A stretch of 64,000 nt of DNA from Bryopsis sp. KO-2023 (Eukaryota; Chlorophyta; Ulvophyceae; Bryopsidales; Bryopsidaceae). The notes beneath the pieces were generated by a model. It was given only the letters and a program-made list of their open reading frames with translations. It ran no database searches and had not been told where the DNA came from. Every line of letters starts with the position of its first letter. Position 1 is the first letter of the stretch. Shown in pieces: positions 38,984 to 49,215 of this stretch. The translations under genes and the position numbers were made by a program. Location: assembly GCA_030272585.1 (NCBI GenBank), contig BSYQ01000004.1:6820001-6884000 (forward strand), given 5' to 3'.

Positions 38984-41900
38984 TGAACCCCCAGTTTTGA
39001 AGTTGAGAGGAGTCCAAGTGGGGACTCAAGGATTGTTGAAGACCACAGGGGCTGTGGCAGGTTGTTTTGCAAGAATTTTGTTAGATAGTGGTGCAACCGA
39101 CAATTTTGTTTCGAAAGATTGGTTGCTAGAAAATGACATTCAGGCAAAGGCTTCTGAGGTGGTTACTGAAGTGCAGTTAGCAGATGGCAAGACTTCAGAG
39201 AAGGTAGAAAAAGAACTGCAGGCCAGTGTCAAGATGGGGAGGTTTGTTTCAGAGGAAAAGATGTATGCAGTGACACTAGGCAGGTATGATCTGGTGTTAG
39301 GTATGTCTTGGCTGAGTAAACACAACCCTATGATAGATTGGCAGAAGAAGAAATTGGTTTTGCAGACACCTCAGGGGGTAGTCAAACTCAGAATGCAGAC
39401 TGGTAGAGTAGAGGATTGCAGTACTGAAGATTTGGATATGATGTCCGCCAAAGAGTTTGCTCGGGCAGCCCGCAAGGGTATGCCGATGTATTTGGTAAAT
39501 CTTCGGGAAGTTCAGGAGGAACATTTGATTAATAATGTGGAAAGTACTGATGCAGTAAAAGGCAGTGTTGCAGAAACCTTGTCAGAGGAAGGAAAAGAGG
39601 CAGCTGAGTTAGAAAAACAGATCAGAAAGGAGTTTCAGGATTTGTTTAAAGAGGAACTGCCGCAGGAGTTACCTCCTGACAGGGGTGTGAATCATAAGAT
39701 TGAGTTGGTGGAAGGTGCAGAACCAGTAAAAAAGGGGCTTTATAGGGCCAGTTTTGCAGAAAGAGAAGAACTGAAAAAGCAGTTAGCAGAGCTGCTGAAG
39801 CAGGGATTTATCAGACCTAGCAAGTCTCCATGGGGTTCGCCGGTTTTGTTTGTTCCTAAGAAAAATGGGAAACTTAGGATGTGTGTGGATTTTCGGGCAC
39901 TTAACAAACTAACGGTGAAGAATAGGTATCCTATTCCAAGGATAGAGGAGTTGCTGGATCAGATTCAGGGAGCACGCTGCTTCAGCAAGATTGACCTCTG
40001 CTCAGGCTACCATCAGGTGCGGTTGGATCCTGCAGATTGTGAGAAAACGGCCTTCCGCACCAGGTATGGCCTTTATGAGTATGTTGTTCTTCCTTTTGGG
40101 CTGACAAATGCCCCTGCCACTTTTATGAACACAATGAATCATGTGCTGCATGATTTTCTGGACGTCTTTTGCATCGTTTACTTGGATGACATCCTGATTT
40201 TTAGCAAAGATTGGGCAGAACACAAAGTTCATTTGCGGAAAGTGATGCAGAGATTGAGGGAACAGAAGTTGTATGCGTCAGCTTCAAAGTGTGAGATCTG
40301 CAGAGATCAAGTTGAGTTTCTGGGGCATGAGTTAAGTGCTGCAGGAGTACAGGTGTTGCAGAGCAAGGTGCAGGTTATCAGAGATTGGCCACCCTTGACA
40401 TCAGTGAAGGATCTCAGGTCCTTTCTGGGATTGGCAAACTACTACAGGAGGTTCATAAAGGGCTTCTCTGCCAGAGCCAAGCCTTTGACTGCATTACTCA
40501 AAAAGGATGCAGAGTGGAAATGGACTGAGACAGAAGCTGCAGCCATGCAGGATATCAAGGAGGCATTGATGTCTGCACCAGTACTATTGGTGCCTGACCC
40601 AAGTCTGAAGTTTGAAGTCACCACCGATGCTTCGGACTATGCAATAGGAGCAGTCCTAACTCAGGACAAGGGACAGGGTCAGCAGCCAGTTGCATTTGAA
40701 AGCAGGAAGCTGCAACCTGCAGAACTCAACTATGCTACTCATGAAAAGGAGCTGCTAGCAGTTGTGCATGCTCTGAAGGTCTGGAGACATTATTTGGATG
40801 CACAAGAGTTTGTGGTGCACACCGATCATGCACCCCTCAAGTTTTTGCATACTCAGCCTCACCTGTCGCAGAGGCAAGCAAGATGGATGGAGACTCTGCA
40901 ATCTTTCAAGTTCGAGATCAAGTACAGACCAGGCAGAGACAATGTGGTGGCAGATGCTCTGAGCAGGGCCACACATCAAGTGGAGGAAACAAAGTCTGAA
41001 ATGAATGCTCAGGCTAGGCTGGAAGTTGCAGAAGGATTCCTGCAACAGGTGCAGACAGCTTATTCCAAAGATCCACTGTGTCAACAGTTGATCACTGCAA
41101 GACACAGACCTGGACATGTAAAATGGGATGGCCGAAGGCTCTGGAGAAGAATTGGGAATGCTTGGAAATGGTGGATTCCTGAAGCAGATGGGCTCAGAGA
41201 GAAGATACTGCATGACTGCCATGAGTCCCCATTGGCAGGACATTTGGGCAGACGGAAGACCCTTGTCAGGGTGCAGCTGCATTATTTCTGGCCCCACATC
41301 TCCGGGTCAGTGCACAAGTATGTCCGGAATTGCATTTCATGTCAAAGGAATAAGGCTTCTAATCAGAGGCCTTTGGGTAAGCTGCAGCCCCTGCCTATTC
41401 CTGATGGCAGGTGGACCAGTGTTTCACTTGACTTTGTTGGGCCTTTACCTAGAACTCGAACTTGGTCAGATTATTTGTTGGTGGTTGTGGATAGGTTCAC
41501 AAAAATGATCAGACTTATTCCGACTAAGCAGACGGTTACTGCTGCAGGGGTAGCAGATTTATTTTTTCAGAATGTGGTTCGTTTCTTTGGGTTACCTCAA
41601 GAAATTGTTTCTGATCGGGATACTCGTTTCACTAGCAATTTTTGGAGGTCTCTTTGGAAGAAGGCTGGAACAAGATTGGCAATGTCAAGCAGTTATCATC
41701 CTGAGACAGATGGTCAGACTGAAAGGGCTAACAGAACAGTGCAGGAAATTCTGCGCAGTTATGTTGAACCTGCAGGAACAGATTGGGACCAGCACTTGGC
41801 AGCTGCTGAGTTTGCTTATAACTCCAGTGTCAATGCTACTACTGGATTCTCTCCCTTCTATTTGATGAATGGGCAGAACCCAAGGACTCCTGCAAGTGCT

Positions 41901-42518
41901 GTGGCTGTGTCAGCCTGCCCAGCAGTGGATGATTGGTGGACTACTTGGCAATCTGATCTGGAAAAATGCAGACACAATGTTGCTGCTGCTCAGGCACGTC
42001 AACGCCAGGTGGCGGACGAAACCAGGCGGGGAGGGGGCTTTGAGCCAGGCGAAAAAGTTTTTCTGGCCACAAAAGACTTACCCTTACCTGCAGTGTTGAG
42101 CAGAAAGTTGTCAGCAAAGTACTGTGGACCATTTGAAGTCACTGAGAAGCTCTCTGAAGTTGCAGTCAGGTTGAGACTGCCGGGTCATTGGAGGATACAT
42201 GATGTGTTTCATGTGTCCAAGCTCAAACCTGCATTTGAAGATCAGGTGGGCAGCTTTCCAGCAAGGGAGGCACCCAGGTGGCAACCTGAACCTGAGCTTG
42301 TGGATGGTCAAGAGGAATATCAGGTGGACAGAATTCTGGCAGACAGAACTGTCAGAGGCAGGAAGCAGTACCTTGTTCGATGGCAGGGATATGATCAATC
42401 TGAGGACACATGGGAACCTGCAGAACATTTGCAGAATGCTCGAGATGTACTACGTGACTATCAGCAAAGGAGTGAAGGGACCGCGATGAGGCGACGTCCT
42501 AGTCGGAAAGCACAGTAA
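38984..42518 (+). CDS. pol: Element A pol, distal part: protease, RT, RNase H, integrase, chromodomain
   Basis: The frame continues in phase from 29462 after the TGAAC duplication. Visible in order: protease [14 protein letters not shown] with [21 protein letters not shown] and YLDDILIF; RNase H ([10 protein letters not shown] and [10 protein letters not shown]); integrase zinc finger (H..H..CISCQ); D (SLDFVGPLP), D (IVSDRDTRF) and E (DGQTERAN) with 35 residues between the last two; and a chromodomain ([29 protein letters not shown]), then a basic tail of about 30 residues. It is close to B pol, and closest in the RT core. No internal stop is visible. Confidence 0.93.
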
Positions 42519-42576
42519 AAAACTGAAGAAGAAAAGGGAGAGTGTTATTTTCTCTTTATCGTTCGCGTGAGCAGGA

Positions 42577-43425
42577 ATGGTAGACCACGCTCAAGAGACC
42601 GAGGATCAGGTGGAACAAGCTTTCAAGTTGTTGAGCTCCAGGGCAGCATCAGCAGCAAATCTGTCCGCACAGCTTCGGAAAGCAAGAACTGAGTTGCAGG
42701 CCGCCCGTGCTGAAAATTATCGTTGGCGCGAGTGGGCAGCGAATATACCAGAAGTGGTGCAAGGGACTCAGCTCAGAGATGCAGATGCAGATAAGATCTC
42801 AGGAAGAGTAATGGAGTGTGAAGGAAAGTCAGTTGCAGGAAAGGAAAAGGTGGCTGATGTTAAGGAAGAAGAAGCAGGGTGGTACAGCAATTCTGTTGAC
42901 AGAATACTTCCAAATCAGACACTGCTACTGCCAGAAGTGCAGCTAAACCCTGTGGAAGGGCTGACAGAGTCAAGCATGGGATGCACTCTGTGTTTCAAGA
43001 CCTGTAACAGACCAGTGTACACATTCCCTTGTGGTCAGCACAGGGTCTGCTGCAAATCTGTTTGTTGGATGAGGATGTGGTATGCCTATGATACCACTAT
43101 TCAGCTCGATGCCGAGGGAAGGATGCAAGCGAACTGTCCAATTTCTCTGAAGGTAGCAAGTCCAGGACCTGCTCAGTTTGGAGAATGTGGATTGTGCAGG
43201 ATGATAAGGAGACATCCAGGCTTGGCAGTCCCTCCAGCAAGAGTCATGACAACACTTCGGATTGCAGGATTGGAGTTGCCTAAGAGCACTGCAGGAAGAA
43301 ATCAGACAAACCGTGATGCAGCACCACACCGGATTGTTGAGTGGGAGGTTATACCTTCTAAGAAATCTGGGTCAGCAAAAAAGAGAAGTCTAGATGAGGT
43401 GATCTCTCAGGGTGCAGGTGACTAG
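42577..43425 (+). CDS. Element A ORF3: coiled-coil plus RING-like zinc-binding protein
   Basis: 282 aa, ATG at 42577, 58 nt after the pol stop. Residues about 5-55 form a helix rich in Ala, Gln, Leu and Arg that ends in YRWREWAANIP (B has LKAWREWAKKMP). The metal-binding part reads CTLCFKT, PCGQHRVCCKSVC, MRMWYAYDTT and ECGLC. The tail is basic (KKSGSAKKRS). Match with B ORF3 extends over the whole protein although sequences have diverged widely, so the ORF is under constraint. How a downstream ORF is translated (splicing, reinitiation or subgenomic RNA) is not visible. Possible ubiquitin-ligase or nucleic-acid-binding role, both unproven. Confidence 0.75.
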   Translation: MVDHAQETEDQVEQAFKLLSSRAASAANLSAQLRKARTELQAARAENYRWREWAANIPEVVQGTQLRDADADKISGRVMECEGKSVAGKEKVADVKEEEAGWYSNSVDRILPNQTLLLPEVQLNPVEGLTESSMGCTLCFKTCNRPVYTFPCGQHRVCCKSVCWMRMWYAYDTTIQLDAEGRMQANCPISLKVASPGPAQFGECGLCRMIRRHPGLAVPPARVMTTLRIAGLELPKSTAGRNQTNRDAAPHRIVEWEVIPSKKSGSAKKRSLDEVISQGAGD

Positions 43426-44052
43426 TGCAGTTTGCTGCAGGTCACTTGAAGGAATGTTTGGTTTTTATTGAAATGTGATTTGCAGTGGGAGCTGCCAGTT
43501 CAGGCAGAACATATTAGGCTGATTGAATGAAACTTGGTATATTTCTTGACTTGGTGGAATTTGAAAAAGAACAATTTTCTGAGGGAGTTATATCATTTTG
43601 TTCCTTTTTCTTGAGTGCTTATGGGACAGGCAGAGTATTTTTCAGAGATTCTTAATAAACCTGCCAACTAGATACATTTTTGATAGCTGCAACAGAATGT
43701 GGTTTATTGCTGCAGCATAATAGTATCCTTTGAGAAGGGACATTTTTACTGATTACTAGAACTTTGTGGGCTGATGAGCAGTGTTTATTTTGGAAAACTG
43801 CTGATCAGTCATTTGACTAATGTTTTCTAATGATTGAGGTTTTTATATGCCAAAGAAGTAGGAAGTTGCAGAAAACATAAGTTCAAGTGTGCAGCAGGGT
43901 TCTTTGGTTGTTGATGTTTTATTAGACCTACAAGGGAGTAGGGTTTGATTTGATGATGAGTTTTCAGATTTGAGCTATGGAATTTCTCTAAAAGGTTGAT
44001 TTATTTCAGTCAAAGTGCAGTAAGGGGCTACTGCAGTTCAGATGGGGAGGAA
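43426..44052 (+). other. Element A 3' untranslated region with polypurine tract
   Basis: AT-rich, no long frame. It ends AGATGGGGAGGAA (44040-44052), the polypurine tract, directly before the 3' LTR. Confidence 0.75.
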
Positions 44053-45068
44053 TGTAGCGAATCAGGGTTTCTGACAGCCCTGCAGTACGTCAGCAGGCTT
44101 GCTGACAGTCCTGCAGTACTTTAAGTAGGAGGCTGGCTGCCCTGAGGCAGCGTACAGTCAGTCAGGGTGTGCTGGCAGTGAAGTAGTACGTGGACTACTG
44201 AGCTGGCAGCTAGAATGTTCTAGAAGGTCGCTCAGCACCACAGGAATGGCCGTGGGGCTGAGCTGGGCTCTGATTGAAAGGACTGCAAGGTCTGATGCCT
44301 TGCAGCAGTGATGCAGACTGATGTTACAGCCTATGATCAGTTAGGATCAAGGCTGCTAGGGTATTCTATAAGTTCTTGGGGTTTGAACGTTCTTGTAACC
44401 TTACTGATACACGATACGGGACGTTGGTGGACCGGCCCGCCCCCTTTGCGGGCTGTGCCGCTTTATCCCGTATCATCTCGTCCCCCCCCGGGCCAGTGGT
44501 CGCCCTCGACCACCTTCTCCTCGTGCCCGTTACTCCATTCTCCTTGACCCTCTCTGCGATTACCGGGTTACCGTTCTCTCGCGGGTCTGTTCGGGGGTTC
44601 TCCAGGATCTTTCTTGTGATCCTCTGATCCTTTGTTCTTATCCCTTTGATCCGTCTAGTCTCTTGAGCTTATGGTCTTTTGCCTTGCTCTGCGGCGGCGA
44701 TCACTGTGATGATCTCAGCCCCCTCCCCTCCTTCGCAGTGATCCTCATGCTCTTTCACCTCTCGTTACTACCACTCTCGGGTCAGAGGTGCCAACTCACT
44801 CTCAACTTCCATGGCCTCGCTAGGACTCGAACTTGTGACCTTCGGATCGCAAGTTCGGCTCCGAAACCAAATGATACACGATACGGGACGTTGGTGGACC
44901 GGCCCGCCCCCTTTGCGGGCTGTGCCGCTTTATCCCGTATCACTTACTTTGGGATTGAACTCTCTTTGTCTCGCTTCCAAGTCGTCTATTCTTTCCCTCC
45001 AAGCCGTTCTAGGCTTGCAGTTCACAGCCAGCAGCCCACAATAGCGGTCTGCAGGCGGATTCACTACA
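44053..45068 (+). repeat. Element A 3' LTR, with element D inside
   Basis: 473 bp of LTR plus 543 bp (element D and its duplication). Apart from the insert it looks identical to the rebuilt 5' LTR, both in order and in length. Confidence 0.93.
44405..44942 (-). mobile_element. Element D: TRIM-like miniature LTR element, 538 bp
   Basis: Direct terminal repeats of 71 bp (44405-44475 and 44872-44942) start TGATAC and end GTATCA. The target duplication is CTTAC (44400-44404 and 44943-44947). Next to the right repeat the minus strand reads TGGTTTCGGAGC (44869-44858), the same PBS core as in A, B and C. Next to the left repeat the minus strand reads a G-run polypurine tract. There is no coding capacity. 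Internally, 44814-44869 resembles part of a tRNA gene, with a B-box-like GTTCGAGTC on the minus strand. These are the marks of a TRIM, mobilised by enzymes of another element. Confidence 0.85.
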
Positions 45069-47584
45069 GCGAGCCAGGTCACTTTTTGGTAGTTGACTTT
45101 TAGGCCGTATTCTTGGAGGACCGAAAACACGTCGTGGAGCTTTTTGTGGAGTTCCGCCGCATTCGGGGCGCCGAGCAAAATGTCGTCGGCGTATATCACG
45201 CAGTCCAAGTGCCCGAGTATGCTTGTGATCCTGTCCGAGAATAGAGTTGGGCTCCAGCACCATCCTTGGGGGAGGCGATTCCATTTGTATCGTCGCCCTT
45301 GCCAGGTAAAAGAGAACAGGGGTGATAGCTCAGGGGACACCGCTAGTCCAAAAAAAGCGTCTTTGAGGTCTATCTTTGCATAAACACGCCAGTCCGCCTT
45401 TACTTTCCAGATGGTGCGCCAGGGATCCGAGAACACCATGCCCAGTTTTTTGAAATAGCCATTGAGACGTCGAAAGTCGTTAGTGAAACGGTACGTGCCG
45501 TCGTCCTTGGCGATGGGAAGTAATGGGTTGAAAAAAGCAGACTCGGACGAAGGTGAATGTGCAAGGTACCCACGCTCGACATAGAGCTCCAATTGTTTAG
45601 TGACGGCGTTTCTGTCGACGACTTTGTCGACAGAGTATTCCGTTCGTAGTCCCGCATCCCCTGGTTTTGTCCATTCCATTTCGTCGGGTCGTATTTGAAG
45701 CGTTCTCATCTTGTCGTTGATAGGGTGTGTGCTTAGGTCGCCGACGGCAGGAAAACGGCCCATGATGTCGGCTGCGATGGAGTCGGCGGTGAGGGGTTGG
45801 TTGTCTGGAAGTGTGACCGCGTGGACCTTTGGGCGGTCGAGGCGGTTGACGACGTGGTGTTTGACGCCATGGATGTTGATGAGTGGGGTGGTGGCTGTGA
45901 GCTGGTGGACGCGGTCCGTCGAGTTCCAGACGTCGACGCGAAAGTGGCCGGCCTTAGTCGTCAATGCACCTGTGACGAGTCCTGGGCGGTGTAACGCTGG
46001 CGTGATGGTGGCCTGGCCGGCGACGTCCATTCGATATGGTAAGTAGAGACGAGTCCATTGTTTGGGCTCCAGGATATGGGGCTTGCCTGCTTGGAGCTGA
46101 ATGCAAGTTTTTTTACTGGAAAAGCCTGTCCCTTGATGTAAAGGCCACAGTTGAGTAAGAGTGACAGTGCCTTGTTCAGGTGCAAGTGTGGGGTGTTTAG
46201 CAGTCACCACATGACATTTGATGGTAGCTCCTGAAGTGGTTTGGCAGATTTCCCCACGGTTGGCATTGACTGAAATGTTTAGTGCCTTAATCCCATCAAT
46301 ACCAAGTATTGGTGTGGTTGTTGCATTGGTGACAAGCCAGGTGACGAGGTTGGTGTCATCCGAAACTCCGACTGCTGTAGGTAAAAGGGCTTCCCCATTG
46401 ACGAGGCTCGAAGAACCGTTAAAACCTTCCAGTTGCTTGGGAGTGTCGAGTGTGGTACTATACGGAATCCCGTACCGTTTGGCGATGGAGAGGGGAAGGA
46501 GGCACGCCTGAGATCCGGTATCTATCAGGCAGGATTTTAGGTGACAATTTTGAATGGTGATGGAGGTGTGTAGCAGGGATGGGGATGTCGAAACTGCTGC
46601 GCACTTCGAATGGCTGGTTACATTGTTAGTAATCTTTGTCGTCTGCTTCTTTTTCCTACAGTTTTTTTCCGTGTGTCCCCTCCACCCACAGTAGCCACAT
46701 TGTTGTTCCTTGTCCGCCTTGAGCTCAGCCACCGTCTCCTGAAGTCCTTTGAGTTGCGCCTGCAGTTCGATCGTGTGGGTCGTTGAAGCGACACTTTTCC
46801 ACGTCGTGCGCAGGAGCCATGTGCCAGTAGTCGTCGCGAGCGTGACGACCGGCAGCTTCCCCATCGTAAGTAGAGTCCTTTTGATTGTTTTGATCACACT
46901 GGAGAGCTTGAGGTAAACGAAAGCCAGGACGTTTACCAGGAGGAACGCCAGGAATGCTCCAAAGAGTTGCGACATCGTATCCAGGCGTGACGAGAACCAT
47001 TGGCGGGTTCGGTGGGGCATGGCGCCAAAAACGTCAAAGGGGTCGTGGAAAAAGGTCTTCACGGCGGTAGACAGGGAGGTGATGGCCTGGAAGAAAGCGC
47101 TGGTGAAAAGAGTGAGACAGGTGTCCCATTTTGCGCATATTTCTTGTTGTTTGCCTTTTCCTGTAGATAGTCGAAAAAAAGAGAACCACCCCGTCGTTTT
47201 GACGAGTGGGTCTTTTTCGCGGGTGGTCTCCCACTTGTGTTCCAGTTTGGGTGGAGGTGTAGGGTCGTCAGGGGGTGGTTGATCACCGCGTTCGCGGATA
47301 TACCAATGGTAAGGGTGTTCTCGTAGTCGTCGCTCATCTCTGAGCTGCTCCGAGAGTGACATTACTTTTGCTCTGAGCTTCATTTTTTCTTTTTCCAACG
47401 CTGCCAACGCCTTGTCTTGAGCTGTCGCGAAGAGACCTCCGTCCACTGTGTGTATGCAGGTGGTCGAAAAGAAAATGATGAGCCAAGCGAGCGAGAGAGG
47501 TGAGAAAATTACTCTTTTGTTCGTTCTGGTAGCGTAGCGTCCAGAAACGTCTTCGGCTCCGAAACCATGTACAGTGAAACCCAT
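45069..47584 (-). pseudogene. Element C gag-pol, proximal part: Gag-like region, protease, RT
   Basis: One open frame from an ATG at 47584, which lies inside the 5' LTR, through the PBS and up to the A insertion (about 838 codons). Order: hydrophobic signal-like segment (about 27-44), coiled coil (about 55-90), Pro-rich part, hydrophobic helices (about 152-172 and 207-228), zinc knuckle C-x2-C-x4-H-x4-C (about 296-309), aspartic protease LIDTGSQACLLP (about 353-364), RT with FTNDFRRLN, LPQGWCWSPTLF and YADDIL. The RT motifs LPQG and YADD recall retroviral-type RT more than A or B do. Gag with membrane segments is unusual. The start within the LTR may not be the real one; an internal Met is possible. 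Confidence 0.8.
47551..47567 (-). other. Element C primer-binding site
   Basis: Directly next to the LTR the minus strand reads TGGTTTCGGAGCCGAAG. The first 12 bases are the PBS core found in A, B1, B2 and D; the first 16 are shared with D. Confidence 0.75.
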
Positions 47585-47825
47585 GTTTTCCCAATCCTTG
47601 CGTGAAACGAGCTGTGGATCGTTTGAGTCTTTCTTACACTGTTAGATTGTTCCGGGTTTCCTTCCCGATAAATACCTTCCCCAGTTTCTGTCAAGCGTCG
47701 TTTCACATCCATTCCAGTAACTTAACTTCCTCACATCGATCTAACTCTTCCCTCCTCTCGATCGTCTAACTTCCTCACAACAATCTATTCCGATTAGTCA
47801 GACTGTAATCAGTCTGTGTGGAACA
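47568..47825 (-). repeat. Element C, 5' LTR
   Basis: 258 bp, looks identical to 15019-15276. Right flank ACCCTTTG shares ACCC with the left flank. Confidence 0.95.
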
Positions 47826-48757
47826 ACCCTTTGAATATTGCTTGGCAGCCCGAATCTCTATTGGTCCATCCTCCAAAACCCTCAGATAACGAAGACTTTT
47901 TGTTCGACTCAAAAGCCGAAAATTTTCTAGTTTCATTATGCTTTTTTTTACAATGAAAAAAGTTACAAAATAGAGTTGAACATGACTTATATGGCTTTAC
48001 AGCTTCATGTTTTTATACTTAAAACAGAAGTATAACGACAAAGGAAAAAAAAAGATATCTCCCAACAATACATTTGTGCCCTTTGTAGAGATCCCTGCGA
48101 ACCTACTGACTTGTACAAGCCCTTTGAACTATTAATATTGTCAATGGTATTGTTGGAGAGGAGGGATACTGAAGGCTCACACTCAAAAGTTAATACCTAT
48201 TTTGTTCGTTACAGGTCCTAGGGTAGCCAGAAACATATTTTAGTAAAATACGTGGCCCATAATATACGAGTTAAATACATTATCAAGGCATATTTAATAC
48301 GAGAAAAATACGGTTAATTAGCTTACAAGCAAGGCCGAAAATCTTCAACTCTTTGTGCATTCTTTTTGTTCTTTTTCTTTTTTTTCGATATAACAACACT
48401 TTTTGAAGTGTCAACAATGCTGACAATGGGGCAGAACGCGAGGAGCTGAACAAACACACGAATTGTATTTTTGTTCTTTTTAGAGGGGGCAAAACAGTAA
48501 TTCTCAGTTCTCCTATGGGGTAAAAGAGTCCAGGAAAAGAACAAAAAAGAATCCATCATAGAAATGGGTTTCAAGATATTCTCCCAAGTTGAAATTTTGT
48601 CCAAGTCGGAACAGTTTTGTTCTTTTCACCAGAAACAAGATCTTGGTTGAAACGAGCTCGGGAAATCCCTGGCCCAACACAGAATAAACCCTGAGTCGAA
48701 AACGGTAAAACGAGCCAGCTGGCCTCCTATTCTTTCCTCTCTATTCTTTTCTTGCAG
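47826..48757. other. AT-rich intergenic stretch
   Basis: No gene, repeat or RNA recognised. Frames on the minus strand (48283-48604) are poly-Lys/Phe artefacts of A/T runs. Confidence 0.5.
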
Positions 48758-49124
48758 TCCTCTCGTAGCAAGTCGACGCGCACACACCACGTATCCTGCG
48801 GAACTCGCAAACACCAGCAACAGAAGCCTGAAAAAGTAAACGTTGCAGCAGCCGAAACAGGAACAACTGAGTTCAGCTCTGGCCGGGTGTTCGGTTTGTC
48901 GCCACAGAATATCGCCGAGTAAGTGGCCAACACCTCCCACGCACCTTACACACACAAATAATTCTTTTCTTTTCTGTAGCGAAACAGGTACAGGAAGCGA
49001 CTCTCCGCTCAACCGAGAATCCTCCCGACCAGCCAAGTGTTGGCGCTTGTGGCGCATGCCTATGGACGCGATCGCCTGCCATTTCGCTGGGGATAGAGCT
49101 CTTTTGCGGTGTTACCTGTGCAGG
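48758..49124 (+). CDS. Two exon-like segments of an unresolved gene
   Basis: Segment 48758-48918 follows TTTTCTTGCAG and ends before GTAAGT. Segment 48980-49124 follows TTTTCTGTAG and ends before GTGCGT. They join in phase and read ...SPQNIADETGTGSDSP... and KCWRLWRMPMDAIACHFAGD..CYLC. I found neither the start exon nor the end, which may lie beyond the MITE that follows. The protein is not recognised. Confidence 0.35.
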
Positions 49125-49215
49125 TGCGTATGCTGAGCTATGGTTCTTAAAATACTCGAAGAATTTTTAAGATCAAACACGAATTTTTTTTAAACCGAAC
49201 CACTGAAATCAATTA

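Larger units (their letters stand above)
17190..45068 (+). mobile_element. Element A: chromovirus-type Ty3/gypsy retrotransposon, interrupted three times
   Basis: LTRs are 473 bp after removing inserts. The 5' LTR is 17190-17566 plus 26989-27084; the 3' LTR is 44053-45068 with element D inside. Target duplication is GCGAG. Order on the plus strand: LTR, PBS (27086), leader, ORF0 (27299), gag (27678), frameshift site (28850), pol (to 42518), ORF3 (42577-43425), 3' region, polypurine tract and LTR. B1 interrupts the 5' LTR, B2 interrupts pol, and D interrupts the 3' LTR. Apart from inserts I see no broken frame, so A was probably active until recently. Unsplit length is about 8.5 kb. Confidence 0.92.
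15019..47825 (-). mobile_element. Element C: Ty3-like LTR retrotransposon, host of the whole nest
   Basis: Two 258-bp LTRs (15019-15276 and 47568-47825) that look identical by eye begin TG and end CA. The flanks share ACCC on both sides, taken as a 4-bp target duplication. Coding is on the minus strand: PBS next to the right LTR, then Gag-like region, protease, RT, RNase H and integrase, in Ty3/gypsy order. Element A is inserted between the RT and RNase H coding parts (target duplication GCGAG at 17185-17189 and 45069-45073). Without insertions C is about 4.9 kb. A TGA codon inside the RNase H region also breaks the frame. Confidence 0.9.

Noticed and set aside
42577..43425. Element A ORF3 as an env-like gene
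   Set aside because: No signal peptide or membrane helix; the cysteine/histidine pattern and coiled coil indicate an intracellular protein.
17190..45068. CRISPR-like array or prokaryotic operon
   Set aside because: The repeated units are LTRs and a coding tandem repeat; the surrounding genes have spliceosomal introns.
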